The notes beneath the pieces were generated by a model. That model was not told where the DNA came from and did not search any database. It saw only the letters and a program-made list of their open reading frames with translations. DNA of 25,559 bases. Source: an uncultured Clostridia bacterium (GTDB lineage Bacteria > Bacillota > Clostridia > Oscillospirales > Ruminococcaceae). Shown here one piece after another: positions 8,089 to 15,656 of the stretch. The translations under genes were made by a program, and so were the position numbers. The first letter of the stretch is position 1. Each line of letters begins with the position of its first letter. The stretch covers positions 1 to 25,559 of the forward strand of contig CAMNBY010000155.1 of NCBI GenBank assembly GCA_946533615.1, in the 5' to 3' direction.

Positions 8089-9249
8089 TTAAACTCTGAA
8101 TACGCCTATCCTCTCGCCGCTGCGGTAAGCGACACGCGGCACACGGGAGGTGATGCCGCAGACTATTTCGTAGCCGATCGTGCCCGTCAGGGCAGCAAGG
8201 TCGTCGGCGGTAAGCACCTCGCTGCCGTCGGCGCCCATGAGCGTAACGGTCTCGAAGGGCACAACGCCCGTGATGCCGCTTATGTCGATCATGAACTGAT
8301 CCATGCACACTCGTCCGATGATGGGTGCCCGCTGTCCGTGCAGCAGCACCCAGCCCTTGTTCGAGAGCGCTCTGGGATAGCCGTCGGCGTAGCCGCAGGT
8401 CACGGTGGCAACGGTCATCGGGTGGTCAGCGGTGAACGTTCTGCCGTAGCTGACGGACTCTCCCGCCTCGATGCGCTTTATCATCGAGATGGTGGACTTC
8501 AGCGTCATTACGGGCTCGGGCTCGAAGGGCAGGGGAGTGGCTTTGTCGGGATAGAGCCCGTAAAGCACGATGCCGAGCCTTGCAAGGGTCGAGCGCGGGT
8601 CGGGGTAATATAGTCCTCCCGCAGAGTTCAGGCAGTGGCACTGCTCGAGCGTGATGCCCGCGGCCTTGGCGGCGTCGCGGACGGCGAAGAAGCGCCGGGT
8701 CTGCTCTGCTGTGTAGTCGCGGTCGGAGCTGTCGCTGCTGTCGGCGACAGCGTAGTGGGTGAATATGCCCTCGAGCTTGATGCTCTCGAGCTCTGAGATA
8801 CGTTTCAGGCGCTCTGCGGCCTCTTCGGGGGTGCCGCGGAGGCCGATGCGTGTCATGCCCGTGTCGATGGCTGCGTGGCAGCGCAGCTTTTTGCCCGAAA
8901 GCGCCTCGTCGAGTGCGATGGCGTGAGCCTCGTCGGTGACGGCCTGGATAATGTCATGGTCGGCGAGTTCGCCTGCGGCCTCGGGCGGTGTCGAGCCGAG
9001 GATAAGTATATCTCCCGTTATGCCGAGCTCTCTGAGCCTCAGCGCTTCCTCGGCGTTCGAGACGGCGTACCATCTGACGCCCAGCTCCTGCAGCATCGGG
9101 CAGATGGCAAGGTCGGAATGGCCGTAGCAGGCGGCCTTGACGACGCACATCAGCTCGACCCCTGCTGGCAGGCGGCTTTTATAGTTTTCAAGATTTGAGG
9201 CAACGGCGTCGAGGTCGATCTCGGCCCATGTCCTTTTCAAAAGCTCCAT
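8089..9249 (-). CDS. alr: Alanine racemase
   Basis: The 386-residue PLP enzyme interconverts L- and D-alanine for peptidoglycan. The fold-type III N-terminal barrel starts with WAEIDLDAVASN. The PLP lysine is Lys38 in VVKAACYGH, where most homologues read VVKADAYGHG. The catalytic tyrosine on the other subunit is Tyr268 in SYGRTF. GRVCMDQFMID in the C-terminal beta domain is also characteristic, and the length is normal. The start ATG at 9249 has AAGGGAG upstream and its own promoter. It is a single-gene unit, convergent with the HAD gene. The substituted residues after the PLP lysine are mild and do not touch a catalytic position. Confidence 0.94.
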   Translation of the reverse strand: MELLKRTWAEIDLDAVASNLENYKSRLPAGVELMCVVKAACYGHSDLAICPMLQELGVRWYAVSNAEEALRLRELGITGDILILGSTPPEAAGELADHDIIQAVTDEAHAIALDEALSGKKLRCHAAIDTGMTRIGLRGTPEEAAERLKRISELESIKLEGIFTHYAVADSSDSSDRDYTAEQTRRFFAVRDAAKAAGITLEQCHCLNSAGGLYYPDPRSTLARLGIVLYGLYPDKATPLPFEPEPVMTLKSTISMIKRIEAGESVSYGRTFTADHPMTVATVTCGYADGYPRALSNKGWVLLHGQRAPIIGRVCMDQFMIDISGITGVVPFETVTLMGADGSEVLTADDLAALTGTIGYEIVCGITSRVPRVAYRSGERIGVFRV

Positions 9250-9281
9250 TTCTATGCTCCCTTTCGGATATTATCAAAACC

Positions 9282-9310
9282 ATTATACCACACCCCCATC
9301 CAAAAGTAAA
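9282..9310 (-). promoter_or_regulatory. Sigma-A promoter of alr (extended -10)
   Basis: On the minus strand TTTACT (9310-9305), a 17-bp spacer and TATAAT (9287-9282), with TG one base upstream of the -10 box as in extended -10 promoters. The alr ATG is about 33 bp downstream. Confidence 0.75.
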
Positions 9311-9311
9311 G

Positions 9312-9418
9312 TTTTTTTGATCCGCGTGATCACTCGCAAGCTCGTTTACTACAGTGTGATGTGCTGGGGTTCCCTCGCGATACGGTGGTGGTCAAATGGA
9401 ATTGTGCGGGAGGATACA
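9312..9418 (+). repeat. Dispersed ~100-bp repeat, copy A (intergenic)
   Basis: This stretch matches, in inverted orientation, 23481-23583. The shared blocks in order are T7, TCCGCGTGATC (9321-9331), a variable 23-24 base middle, TGTGATGTGC, and a 19-base exact block TTCCCTCGCGATACGGTGG (9370-9388) followed by GGTCA. Similarity fades after about 9414. It fills most of the gap between the alr promoter and the groES promoter and carries no convincing gene. Function unknown. Confidence 0.8.
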
Positions 9419-9535
9419 CCTGCGAGGGCTTTCGGAAGAGCTTCACGCACAGAAGCAAAATGCACAAGCGATGCGCTGTTTGATTCAGAAACGTTGTGCA
9501 AATCTACAAAATTTTGAAAAAACGACAGTATAGAC

Positions 9536-9563
9536 TTGAATTTTTCAGAAAAGGGATTATAAT
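9536..9563 (+). promoter_or_regulatory. Sigma-A promoter of groESL
   Basis: TTGAAT (9536-9541), a 16-bp spacer and TATAAT (9558-9563). The predicted transcription start falls in the CIRCE element, as is usual for HrcA-controlled groE operons. Confidence 0.75.
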
Positions 9564-9568
9564 TATAA

Positions 9569-9595
9569 TTAGCACTCGGGAATAAAGAGTGCTAA
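9569..9595. promoter_or_regulatory. CIRCE element (HrcA operator)
   Basis: TTAGCACTC, nine bases, GAGTGCTAA matches the CIRCE consensus exactly in both 9-bp arms. HrcA binds it and represses groESL until heat or misfolded protein titrates GroEL. hrcA itself is not in the window. Confidence 0.97.
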
Positions 9596-9674
9596 CACTT
9601 TAGCGGCTCGTCTGCTAAAAGTAAAACAATACAGGCTCCGCAGGGACGCCTATTATAAAAAGGAGAGGTTCATA

Positions 9675-9947
9675 ATGACGATCAAACCGTTACAGGACAG
9701 AGTAGTGCTGCAGATGGCAGAGGCCGAAGAGACCACCAAGAGCGGCATAATACTTGCAGGCTCGGCTAAGGAAAAGCCCGAGATAGCAAACGTTATCGAG
9801 GTGGGAGACGGCAAGAAGGACGTTGAGATGACTGTGAAGAAGGGCGACAAGGTGCTCATCTCCAAGTACAGCGGCACAAACGTAAAGCTTGACGGCGAGG
9901 AATATATCATCGTTAAGATGGAAGACATTCTCGCAATAGTTAAGTGA
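9675..9947 (+). CDS. groES: Co-chaperonin GroES
   Basis: The 90-residue, full-length co-chaperonin forms the heptameric lid of GroEL. It starts MTIKPLQDRVVLQ and carries the mobile loop EETTKSGIILAGSAKEKP at about residues 19-36. The beta-barrel end reads KYSGTNVKLDGEEYIIVKMEDILAIV. AAGGAGAGG precedes the ATG. It is the first gene of the CIRCE-controlled operon, 30 bp upstream of groEL. Confidence 0.98.
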   Translation: MTIKPLQDRVVLQMAEAEETTKSGIILAGSAKEKPEIANVIEVGDGKKDVEMTVKKGDKVLISKYSGTNVKLDGEEYIIVKMEDILAIVK

Positions 9948-9977
9948 TCTCGGAACATAGGAAAGGACTGATTATTT

Positions 9978-11615
9978 ATGGCAAAGGATATAATCTACGG
10001 AGAAGAAGCCAGAAAGGCTTTGCAGGCAGGTATCGACAAACTTGCCGATACAGTTAAGATCACCCTCGGACCCAAGGGCAGGAACGTTGTTCTTGACAAG
10101 AAGTTCGGTGCTCCGCTCATCACCAACGACGGCGTGACTATCGCAAAGGAGATCGAGCTTGAGAACGCCTTCGAGAACATGGGCGCTCAGCTTGTGAAAG
10201 AAGTTGCCACCAAGACCAACGACGCCGCAGGCGACGGCACCACTACAGCTACCCTGCTCGCTCAGGCGCTGGTTCGCGAGGGCATGAAGAACATCGCCGC
10301 AGGCGCAAACCCGATGATCGTAAGAAAGGGTATGGCAAAGGCCGTTGATGCAGCTGTAGAGAGCATAGTTGCAAACTCCAAGAAGATAAAGGGCTCGGCA
10401 GACATCGCAAGAGTTGCTACCGTTTCTTCTGCTGACGAGAAGGTCGGCCAGCTGATCGCCGAGGCTATGGAGAAGGTCTCCGCCGACGGCGTTATCACTA
10501 TCGAGGAGTCCAAGACCGCCGAGACCTACAGCGAGGTCGTTGAGGGTATGCAGTTCGACCGCGGCTATATCGCTCCCTATATGGTAACAGATACCGAGAA
10601 GATGGAGGCCGTGCTCGACGACCCCTATATCCTCATCACCGATAAGAAGATCTCTAATATCCAGGAGATCCTGCCCCTGCTCGAGCAGATCGTTCAGGGC
10701 GGCAAGAAGCTGCTCATCATCGCCGAGGACGTTGAGGGCGAGGCTCTGTCTACCCTTATCGTCAACAAGCTCCGCGGCACCTTCACCTGCGTTGCGGTAA
10801 AGGCTCCCGGCTTCGGCGACAGAAGAAAGGAAATGCTCCAGGATATCGCTATCCTGACCGGCGGCCAGGTAATAAGCGAGGAGATCGGCCTTGAGCTGAA
10901 GGAGACTCAGATCAATCAGCTCGGCCGTGCCCGTCAGGTTGTCGTACAGAAGGAGAATACTATCATCGTTGACGGCGCAGGCGACAAGGGCGAGATCAAG
11001 AACCGCGTAGGCCAGATCCGTGCTCAGATCGAGACCACGACCTCTGACTTTGACCGTGAGAAGCTTCAGGAAAGACTTGCTAAGCTTGCAGGCGGCGTTG
11101 CAGTTATCAAGGTCGGCGCTGCTACCGAGATCGAGATGAAGGAGAAGAAGCTCCGCATCGAGGACGCCCTCGCAGCTACAAAGGCAGCCGTTGAGGAAGG
11201 CATCGTTGCAGGCGGCGGCACAGCCCTTATCAACGCTATGCCGGCAGTCAAGAAGCTCTGCGACAAGCTGACAGGCGACGAGAAGACAGGCGCCCAGATC
11301 GTCCTCAAGGCTCTTGAGGAGCCCGTAAGACAGATCGCCGTGAACGCCGGCCTCGAGGGCAGCGTCATCATCGACAAGATCGTCCGCTCCAGAAAGATCG
11401 GCTACGGCTTCGATGCTTACAACGAGGAGTATGTGGATATGCTTCCCGCAGGTATCGTTGACCCGACTAAGGTAACACGCTCGGCGCTCCAGAATGCAGC
11501 TTCCGTTGCTTCTATGGTGCTCACAACCGAGAGCCTCGTTGCCGACATCAAGGAACCCGCAGCAGATGCAGCTATGGCAGCCGCAGCAGGCGGCGGCATG
11601 GGCGGAATGTACTAA
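9978..11615 (+). CDS. groEL: Chaperonin GroEL (60 kDa)
   Basis: The 545-residue chaperonin subunit folds proteins in an ATP-driven double ring with GroES. Visible signatures are KITLGPKGRNVVLD near residue 30 (nucleotide site), AGDGTTTATLLAQ near 85-97 (catalytic Asp87 region), the apical YIAPYMVTD stretch, and the flexible Gly-Met tail GGGMGGMY. A ribosome site AGGAAAGG precedes the ATG. Length and tail are normal for Firmicutes. Translation follows groES closely, and the operon ends at the hairpin at 11695. Confidence 0.99.
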   Translation: MAKDIIYGEEARKALQAGIDKLADTVKITLGPKGRNVVLDKKFGAPLITNDGVTIAKEIELENAFENMGAQLVKEVATKTNDAAGDGTTTATLLAQALVREGMKNIAAGANPMIVRKGMAKAVDAAVESIVANSKKIKGSADIARVATVSSADEKVGQLIAEAMEKVSADGVITIEESKTAETYSEVVEGMQFDRGYIAPYMVTDTEKMEAVLDDPYILITDKKISNIQEILPLLEQIVQGGKKLLIIAEDVEGEALSTLIVNKLRGTFTCVAVKAPGFGDRRKEMLQDIAILTGGQVISEEIGLELKETQINQLGRARQVVVQKENTIIVDGAGDKGEIKNRVGQIRAQIETTTSDFDREKLQERLAKLAGGVAVIKVGAATEIEMKEKKLRIEDALAATKAAVEEGIVAGGGTALINAMPAVKKLCDKLTGDEKTGAQIVLKALEEPVRQIAVNAGLEGSVIIDKIVRSRKIGYGFDAYNEEYVDMLPAGIVDPTKVTRSALQNAASVASMVLTTESLVADIKEPAADAAMAAAAGGGMGGMY

Positions 11616-11694
11616 GCTGAAGCGTTGAGCCGCAAAAGTTCAAAGCATATAAAACAGCCCTCACCCGTTAAAAAGATACCCATATAGAAGTTTT

Positions 11695-11724
11695 GCCCCT
11701 GAGCATCTCAAAGTGCTCAGGGGC
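11695..11724 (+). terminator. Intrinsic terminator after groEL
   Basis: An 11-bp perfect stem (GCCCCTGAGCA/TGCTCAGGGGC) with an eight-base loop, followed by an AT-rich tail with scattered T residues. It lies 80 bp after the groEL stop. The intervening 80 bp show no gene. Confidence 0.85.
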
Positions 11725-11747
11725 ATTGTATTTATTGTTACTATGAT

Positions 11748-11963
11748 AAATCAGAATTTGTGCACAGCGTGCACCACGCAATGCCCTCGCCTTCAGCCTT
11801 GTGCGCAATTACAGCTTTGACTGGCTCGGGGCTGACAACTGTTTAATGCGGCAAATCAGAATTTGTGCACAGCGTGCACCACGCAATGCCCTCGCCCTCA
11901 GCCTTGTGCGCAATTGCAGCTTTGACTGGCTCGGGGCTGATAACTGTTTAGTGCGGCAAATCA
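11748..11963. repeat. 105-bp tandem duplication (2.06 copies)
   Basis: Copy 1 is 11748-11852 and copy 2 is 11853-11957; the first six bases of a third copy follow. The copies differ at four positions, all transitions (T/C, A/G, C/T, A/G). Each unit contains GTGCAC-AGC-GTGCAC and several small inverted repeats. A 76-codon open frame (11801-12031, plus) runs through both because the period is a multiple of three, but it has no ribosome site and is not called. The array lies between the groEL terminator and the 3' end of the GNAT gene. Confidence 0.95.
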
Positions 11964-11967
11964 TAAC

Positions 11968-12435
11968 TTATCTGTATTTTTCCAGACGATACATCAATCC
12001 ATCTTCGGGTTCGGCATTTCCATTTTTATAATCATAACCCATTTTGCGGTAAAAATCAACCGCTGTAAGTGAAGCGGGGATTTCAATTCGCTGCGCTCTT
12101 AAAAAGTATTCATCTTTCTCTAAAGTCTCAATCAGTTTTTTTCCAAATCCTTGTCCTTGATACTCCGGTAAAACAAATATGGTCAGCAGAATACTCTCGG
12201 TGAGGCTACCCCAGTATCCAGCTATTCCGCCTGTTCCTATGATACGGTCTTCATCACAGATCACATACATATGTCGTTCTTTTGAAGCCTTTATCAACTC
12301 GTTTGCCGAATGAGAAGCTACATTAAATTCTATGTACTGCTCGGGATAATCTTTGCTGTTGCTTACACGCAGAGTTTTTTCAATGACCAAAGCGGTTTCT
12401 TCAGCATCCTCCGGCTTGAATAACCTGATCTCCAT
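11968..12435 (-). CDS. GNAT-family N-acetyltransferase
   Basis: The 155-residue protein has the full GNAT layout. The acetyl-CoA pyrophosphate loop is in VLPEYQGQGFGKKLIETLE (consensus Q/RxxGxG/A). The preceding strand reads ILLTIFV, and the end reads AVDFYRKMGYDYKNG, as in many small-molecule acetyltransferases. The substrate is unknown. The gene is clearly poorer in GC than its neighbours (for example 19 of 60 bases at 12121-12180), suggesting recent acquisition. It has its own consensus promoter and a weak ribosome site (GAGG, ten bases from the ATG), and lies amid repeats. Confidence 0.88.
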   Translation of the reverse strand: MEIRLFKPEDAEETALVIEKTLRVSNSKDYPEQYIEFNVASHSANELIKASKERHMYVICDEDRIIGTGGIAGYWGSLTESILLTIFVLPEYQGQGFGKKLIETLEKDEYFLRAQRIEIPASLTAVDFYRKMGYDYKNGNAEPEDGLMYRLEKYR

Positions 12436-12475
12436 GTTGTGTTACCTCGTTAATTTCCGATTAATGTTAGTAACT

Positions 12476-12504
12476 ATTATAGCACCGCATCACTGTACTG
12501 TCAA
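12476..12504 (-). promoter_or_regulatory. Consensus sigma-A promoter of the GNAT gene
   Basis: On the minus strand TTGACA (12504-12499), a 17-bp spacer and TATAAT (12481-12476). Both hexamers are perfect. The ATG is about 40 bp downstream. Confidence 0.87.
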
Positions 12505-12580
12505 TAGAAAAAACGCCATAGTACTTCTGATTGCAGATCAGTAATACTGCGGCGAAAAACTTCTATATCAGCATCTCATA

Positions 12581-12640
12581 TAGAGGGCGGCGCCGAGACC
12601 GATGCCAAGCGATGAATCTAAACCTTGGTGGGTGAATAAA
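12581..12640 (+). repeat. Structured intergenic repeat, truncated unit 1
   Basis: These 60 bases align without gaps to 12731-12790, exactly 150 bp downstream, at 51 of 60 positions. The 5' part found in units 2 and 3 (TCATTCACAAAGGCGCC) is absent here. The left half of the hairpin is replaced by an unrelated sequence that forms a different 7-bp stem (12562-12568/12578-12584). Confidence 0.8.
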
Positions 12641-12704
12641 GAATCTAACACAAGCCATAACGTTCCACCCGGAACAAGCCCCTCCTAACGGCAAGGACGC
12701 AGCC

Positions 12705-12790
12705 TCATTCACAAAGGCGCCCACCGCCCTTAGAGGGCGGCGCTGAGACCCTTGCCAAGTGATGAAGTGAAACATTGGTGGGTGAATCAA
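12705..12790 (+). repeat. Structured intergenic repeat, full unit 2
   Basis: The unit opens with TCATTCACAAAGGCGCC. A 7-bp hairpin follows (CCGCCCT 12724-12730, loop TAG, AGGGCGG 12734-12740), then GCCAAG (12754-12759), and it closes with GGTGGGTGAAT. The ATTCAC and GTGAAT at its ends are complementary, so the whole unit can fold on itself. Confidence 0.8.
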
Positions 12791-12810
12791 AAAACGGCTG
12801 CACCGCGAAC

Positions 12811-12896
12811 TCATTCACAAAGGCGCCTGCCTCCCCTCCGGGGAGGCTCGCAAAGCCCTGCCAAGCGCTCGATTGATAGCCGGTGGGGGAATTAAA
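12811..12896 (+). repeat. Structured intergenic repeat, full unit 3
   Basis: This has the same opening 17 bases as unit 2, the same distance (49 bases) to GCCAAG, and the same closing GGTGGG-GAAT. The hairpin bases differ but still pair (GCCTCCCC 12829-12836, loop TCC, GGGGAGGC 12840-12847). Confidence 0.8.
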
Positions 12897-12929
12897 TAGA
12901 GAATTAACAGAAATTTTGTGAATTAGCTC

Positions 12930-12957
12930 TTGCTAATTGCTGAAAATATGATATAAT
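12930..12957 (+). promoter_or_regulatory. Sigma-A-like promoter of the phosphosugar mutase gene
   Basis: TTGCTA (12930-12935), a 16-bp spacer and a perfect TATAAT (12952-12957), 65 bp before the ATG. An 8-bp hairpin with a four-base loop (12968-12987, AAAGAGCC/GGCTCTTT) lies in the leader without a T-run. Confidence 0.65.
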
Positions 12958-13021
12958 TAGTTATAAGAAAGAGCCCGGCGGCTCTTTGCAGTGTCAGTAA
13001 ATCTTTGATGAGGTGATAACT

Positions 13022-14740
13022 ATGAATGAAATGGAACTCTATAAGCTCTGGTGCGAGAAGGCAACAGACGATCCCGACCTCCAGACAGAGCTCAAGGCTA
13101 TCGAGAACGATGCCGATGCTATCCAGGACAGATTTTACCGCGACCTTGAATTCGGTACGGGCGGCCTTCGCGGCGTTATCGGCGCAGGCACCTACAGACT
13201 TAACGTCTATACCATCAGACGTGCGACCCAGGGCCTTGCCGATTATGTGAACGAGGCCTTTACAGATGCAGCAGTCGCGATCAGCTATGACTCGAGGATA
13301 AAGAGCGACGTCTTTGCCAAGGAGGCAGCAGCAGTCCTCGCCGCAAACGGCATCAAGGCTTATATCTATTCAGAGCTCATGCCTACACCCTGCCTCTCGT
13401 GGGCAGTAAGAGAGCTGGGCTGCAAGGCAGGCATCATGGTAACTGCCTCGCATAACCCCGCAAAGTACAACGGCTATAAGGTCTACGGCGCCGACGGCTG
13501 CCAGATCACCCTCGATGCCGCAAATGCTGTTATCGGCAAGATCAACAGCGTCGAGATGTTCGGCGGCGCAAAGACCATGAGCTTCGACGAGGCTCTCGCT
13601 CAGGGCAGGATAGAGTATATCAAGCAGGAGGTCATCGACAAGTACCTCGATAAGGTCGCCGAGCAGGGCGTGCATACCGACCTCGTAGCTTCAAGCGGCC
13701 TGAAGGTCGTTTATACTCCGCTCAACGGCACAGGCAATAAGCCCGTCAGAGCTATCCTCAAGAAGATCGGCATAAGCGAGGTCACGGTAGTTCCCGAGCA
13801 GGAGCTGCCCGACGGGAATTTCCCCACCTGCCCCTTCCCGAACCCCGAGATCAAGGAGGCGCTGGCAAAGGGTCTCGAGCTCTGCAAGACCGTTAAGCCC
13901 GACCTGCTGCTGGCTACAGACCCCGACTGCGACAGAGTAGGCATCGCCGTTCCCGACCCCGAGGGCAACTATGTGCTCTTCTCGGGCAATGAAGTGGGCG
14001 CTATGCTGCTGAAATATATCTGCCAGGAGAGAACAGCCCTCGGCACAATGCCCGAGAGACCCGTGGCAGTAAAGACTATCGTTACCACGGATATCTGCAA
14101 GAAGATCGCCGCCGAGTACGGCGTCGAGCTCCGCGAGGTGCTCACAGGCTTCAAGTTCATCGGCGAGCAGATCGGCTTCCTCGAGGCAGACAACGAGGCC
14201 GACAGATATATCTTCGGCTTTGAAGAGAGCTACGGCTATCTGGCAGGCTCCTACGTCCGCGATAAGGACGCTGTCGTGGGCTCTATGCTCATCTGCGAGA
14301 TGGCAGCCTTCTACCGCACAAAGGGCATCTCTCTGTTACAGGCAAGAGAGGCTATGTACAAGGAGTACGGCAACTATGTCCACACTCAGGCCTCCTTCCA
14401 GTGTGAGGGCGCCAGCGGTATGGAAAGAATGAAGGAGATCATGACAGGCCTTCGCGCAGCTCCTCCCGCAGCTATCGGCGGCCTGAAGGTAGAGAGCGTG
14501 GCCGACTACGTTGCCTCCGAAGAGACCGACATGACAACAGGCGCCAAGACAGCCCTCACGCTGCCTAAGAGCGATGTGCTCGCATTCAAGCTGGAGCAGG
14601 GCGCAAGCGTTATCATCCGTCCCTCCGGCACCGAGCCCAAGATCAAGGCGTACTACACCACTATCGGCGAGAGCCGCGAGGCCGCTGCCGCTCTGGAGCA
14701 GACCATTGCCGCAGATTTCAAGGCTATCCTCGGCTTCTGA
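13022..14740 (+). CDS. pgcA: Phosphoglucomutase/phosphomannomutase family enzyme
   Basis: The 572-residue alpha-D-phosphohexomutase interconverts hexose 1- and 6-phosphates, feeding glycogen and cell-wall sugar synthesis. In order: GTGGLRG near the start; the phosphoserine loop TASHNPAKYNG (Ser143); the metal loop DPDCDR (300-305); the sugar loop GFEESYG (399-405); and the phosphate-binding RPSGTEPKIKAY near the C-terminus. All four catalytic loops are intact. The ATG at 13022 has GAGGTG upstream; a GTG at 13013 overlaps that site and is less likely. A terminator follows directly. The symbol is by similarity to the Bacillus PgcA class; glucose versus mannose preference is not resolved. Confidence 0.93.
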   Translation: MNEMELYKLWCEKATDDPDLQTELKAIENDADAIQDRFYRDLEFGTGGLRGVIGAGTYRLNVYTIRRATQGLADYVNEAFTDAAVAISYDSRIKSDVFAKEAAAVLAANGIKAYIYSELMPTPCLSWAVRELGCKAGIMVTASHNPAKYNGYKVYGADGCQITLDAANAVIGKINSVEMFGGAKTMSFDEALAQGRIEYIKQEVIDKYLDKVAEQGVHTDLVASSGLKVVYTPLNGTGNKPVRAILKKIGISEVTVVPEQELPDGNFPTCPFPNPEIKEALAKGLELCKTVKPDLLLATDPDCDRVGIAVPDPEGNYVLFSGNEVGAMLLKYICQERTALGTMPERPVAVKTIVTTDICKKIAAEYGVELREVLTGFKFIGEQIGFLEADNEADRYIFGFEESYGYLAGSYVRDKDAVVGSMLICEMAAFYRTKGISLLQAREAMYKEYGNYVHTQASFQCEGASGMERMKEIMTGLRAAPPAAIGGLKVESVADYVASEETDMTTGAKTALTLPKSDVLAFKLEQGASVIIRPSGTEPKIKAYYTTIGESREAAAALEQTIAADFKAILGF

Positions 14741-14754
14741 TAAGATGAAATAAT

Positions 14755-14788
14755 AAAAACGCTGCGAGCACAGGCTTGCAGCGTTTTT
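14755..14788 (+). terminator. Intrinsic terminator after the phosphosugar mutase gene
   Basis: An 11-bp stem (AAAAACGCTGC/GCAGCG plus T-run) with a 12-base loop and six T residues, beginning 15 bp after the stop codon. Confidence 0.9.
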
Positions 14789-14840
14789 TGTTTGGGTCGG
14801 AGCAAGGATGCCTCCGGACAGCGCCCGTGACCGACCGTCC

Positions 14841-14869
14841 TTGACAGCACCGCTCCTATAGGTTATAAT
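14841..14869 (+). promoter_or_regulatory. Consensus sigma-A promoter of the ABC ATPase gene
   Basis: TTGACA (14841-14846), a 17-bp spacer and TATAAT (14864-14869). Both hexamers are perfect. The ATG is 33 bp downstream. Confidence 0.87.
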
Positions 14870-14901
14870 CAAATAAGACAGCAGCAAGGGAGGAAGGCTA
14901 A

Positions 14902-15603
14902 ATGGCTTTTGTGGAGTTCAGGGACGTTTACAAGCGCTACCGAATGGGCGAGGTGACGATCAGCGCCTCGGACGGAGTCAGCTTTGAGATAGAGAAGGGC
15001 GAGTTCGCCGTGATCGTCGGCGCTTCGGGCGCAGGCAAGACGACTATCCTCAATATGCTTGGCGGCATGGACAGCTGCGACGAGGGCGAGATCATCGTTG
15101 ACGGCCGCAACATCGCGGCTCTCTCGCGCAGGCAGCTCATCGCCTACAGGCGCTACGACATCGGCTTTGTGTTCCAGTTCTATAATCTCATCAACAACCT
15201 GACGGCGAAGGAGAACGTAGAGCTTGCGGCGCAGATCTGCAAGGACGCCGCCGACCCTGTTCGGGTGCTCAACGACGTCGGCCTCGGCGACAGGATAGAC
15301 AACTTCCCCTCGCAGCTTTCGGGCGGTGAGCAGCAGAGGGTCTCCATTGCCAGAGCGCTTGCAAAGAAGCCTAAGCTTCTGCTCTGTGACGAACCCACAG
15401 GCGCCCTCGACTACAACACGGGCAAGACGATCTTGGCCCTGCTGCAGGACACCTGCCGCAAGAACGGCATGACGGTCATAGTCATAACCCACAACTCCGC
15501 GATCACCCCCATGGCCGACAGGGTGATAAGGGTGAAGAACAGCAGGGTAGACAGCGTGACCCTGAACAAGACCCCCGCCGATGTCTCTACGATCGAATGG
15601 TGA
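14902..15603 (+). CDS. ABC transporter ATP-binding protein, MacB/LolD type, without adjacent permease
   Basis: The 233-residue ATPase has a complete set of motifs: Walker A GASGAGKTT (40-48), Q-loop Gln92, signature LSGGEQQR (139-146), Walker B LLLCDEPTGALD (159-170) and switch His197. The FVFQFYNLI and DEPTGALD wording places it with ATPases that partner FtsX-like (MacB) permeases in antimicrobial-peptide resistance or lipoprotein handling. The partner permease normally follows directly, but the next gene is an AT-rich single-TM protein of unknown family. A strong AGGGAGGAAGG site precedes the ATG. Confidence 0.9.
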   Translation: MAFVEFRDVYKRYRMGEVTISASDGVSFEIEKGEFAVIVGASGAGKTTILNMLGGMDSCDEGEIIVDGRNIAALSRRQLIAYRRYDIGFVFQFYNLINNLTAKENVELAAQICKDAADPVRVLNDVGLGDRIDNFPSQLSGGEQQRVSIARALAKKPKLLLCDEPTGALDYNTGKTILALLQDTCRKNGMTVIVITHNSAITPMADRVIRVKNSRVDSVTLNKTPADVSTIEW

Positions 15604-15656
15604 TGTTAACTCACTCACCACCGTTCAGTCGGGAGCCTGAAAGGATTTGATCGAAT

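Noticed and set aside
9254..9517. An 87-codon open frame between alr and groES
   Set aside because: It overlaps the alr promoter and repeat copy A, lacks a ribosome site, and gives a product without recognisable pattern.
11801..12031. A 76-codon frame encoding a 35-residue repeat
   Set aside because: The repeat comes from the 105-bp DNA duplication whose period is a multiple of three; there is no ribosome site and the frame runs into the antisense end of the GNAT gene.
11748..12896. Possible CRISPR array in the repeat-rich accessory region
   Set aside because: Repeats are 60-105 bp, either directly adjacent or irregularly spaced, with no short repeat-spacer alternation and no cas genes nearby.
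14811..14840. Similarity between the region before the ABC ATPase promoter and the T-box terminator stem (TGCCTCCGGACAG)
   Set aside because: A 13-base match between two places in a 25-kb window is expected by chance several times, and the flanking similarity is weak; no T-box features precede it.
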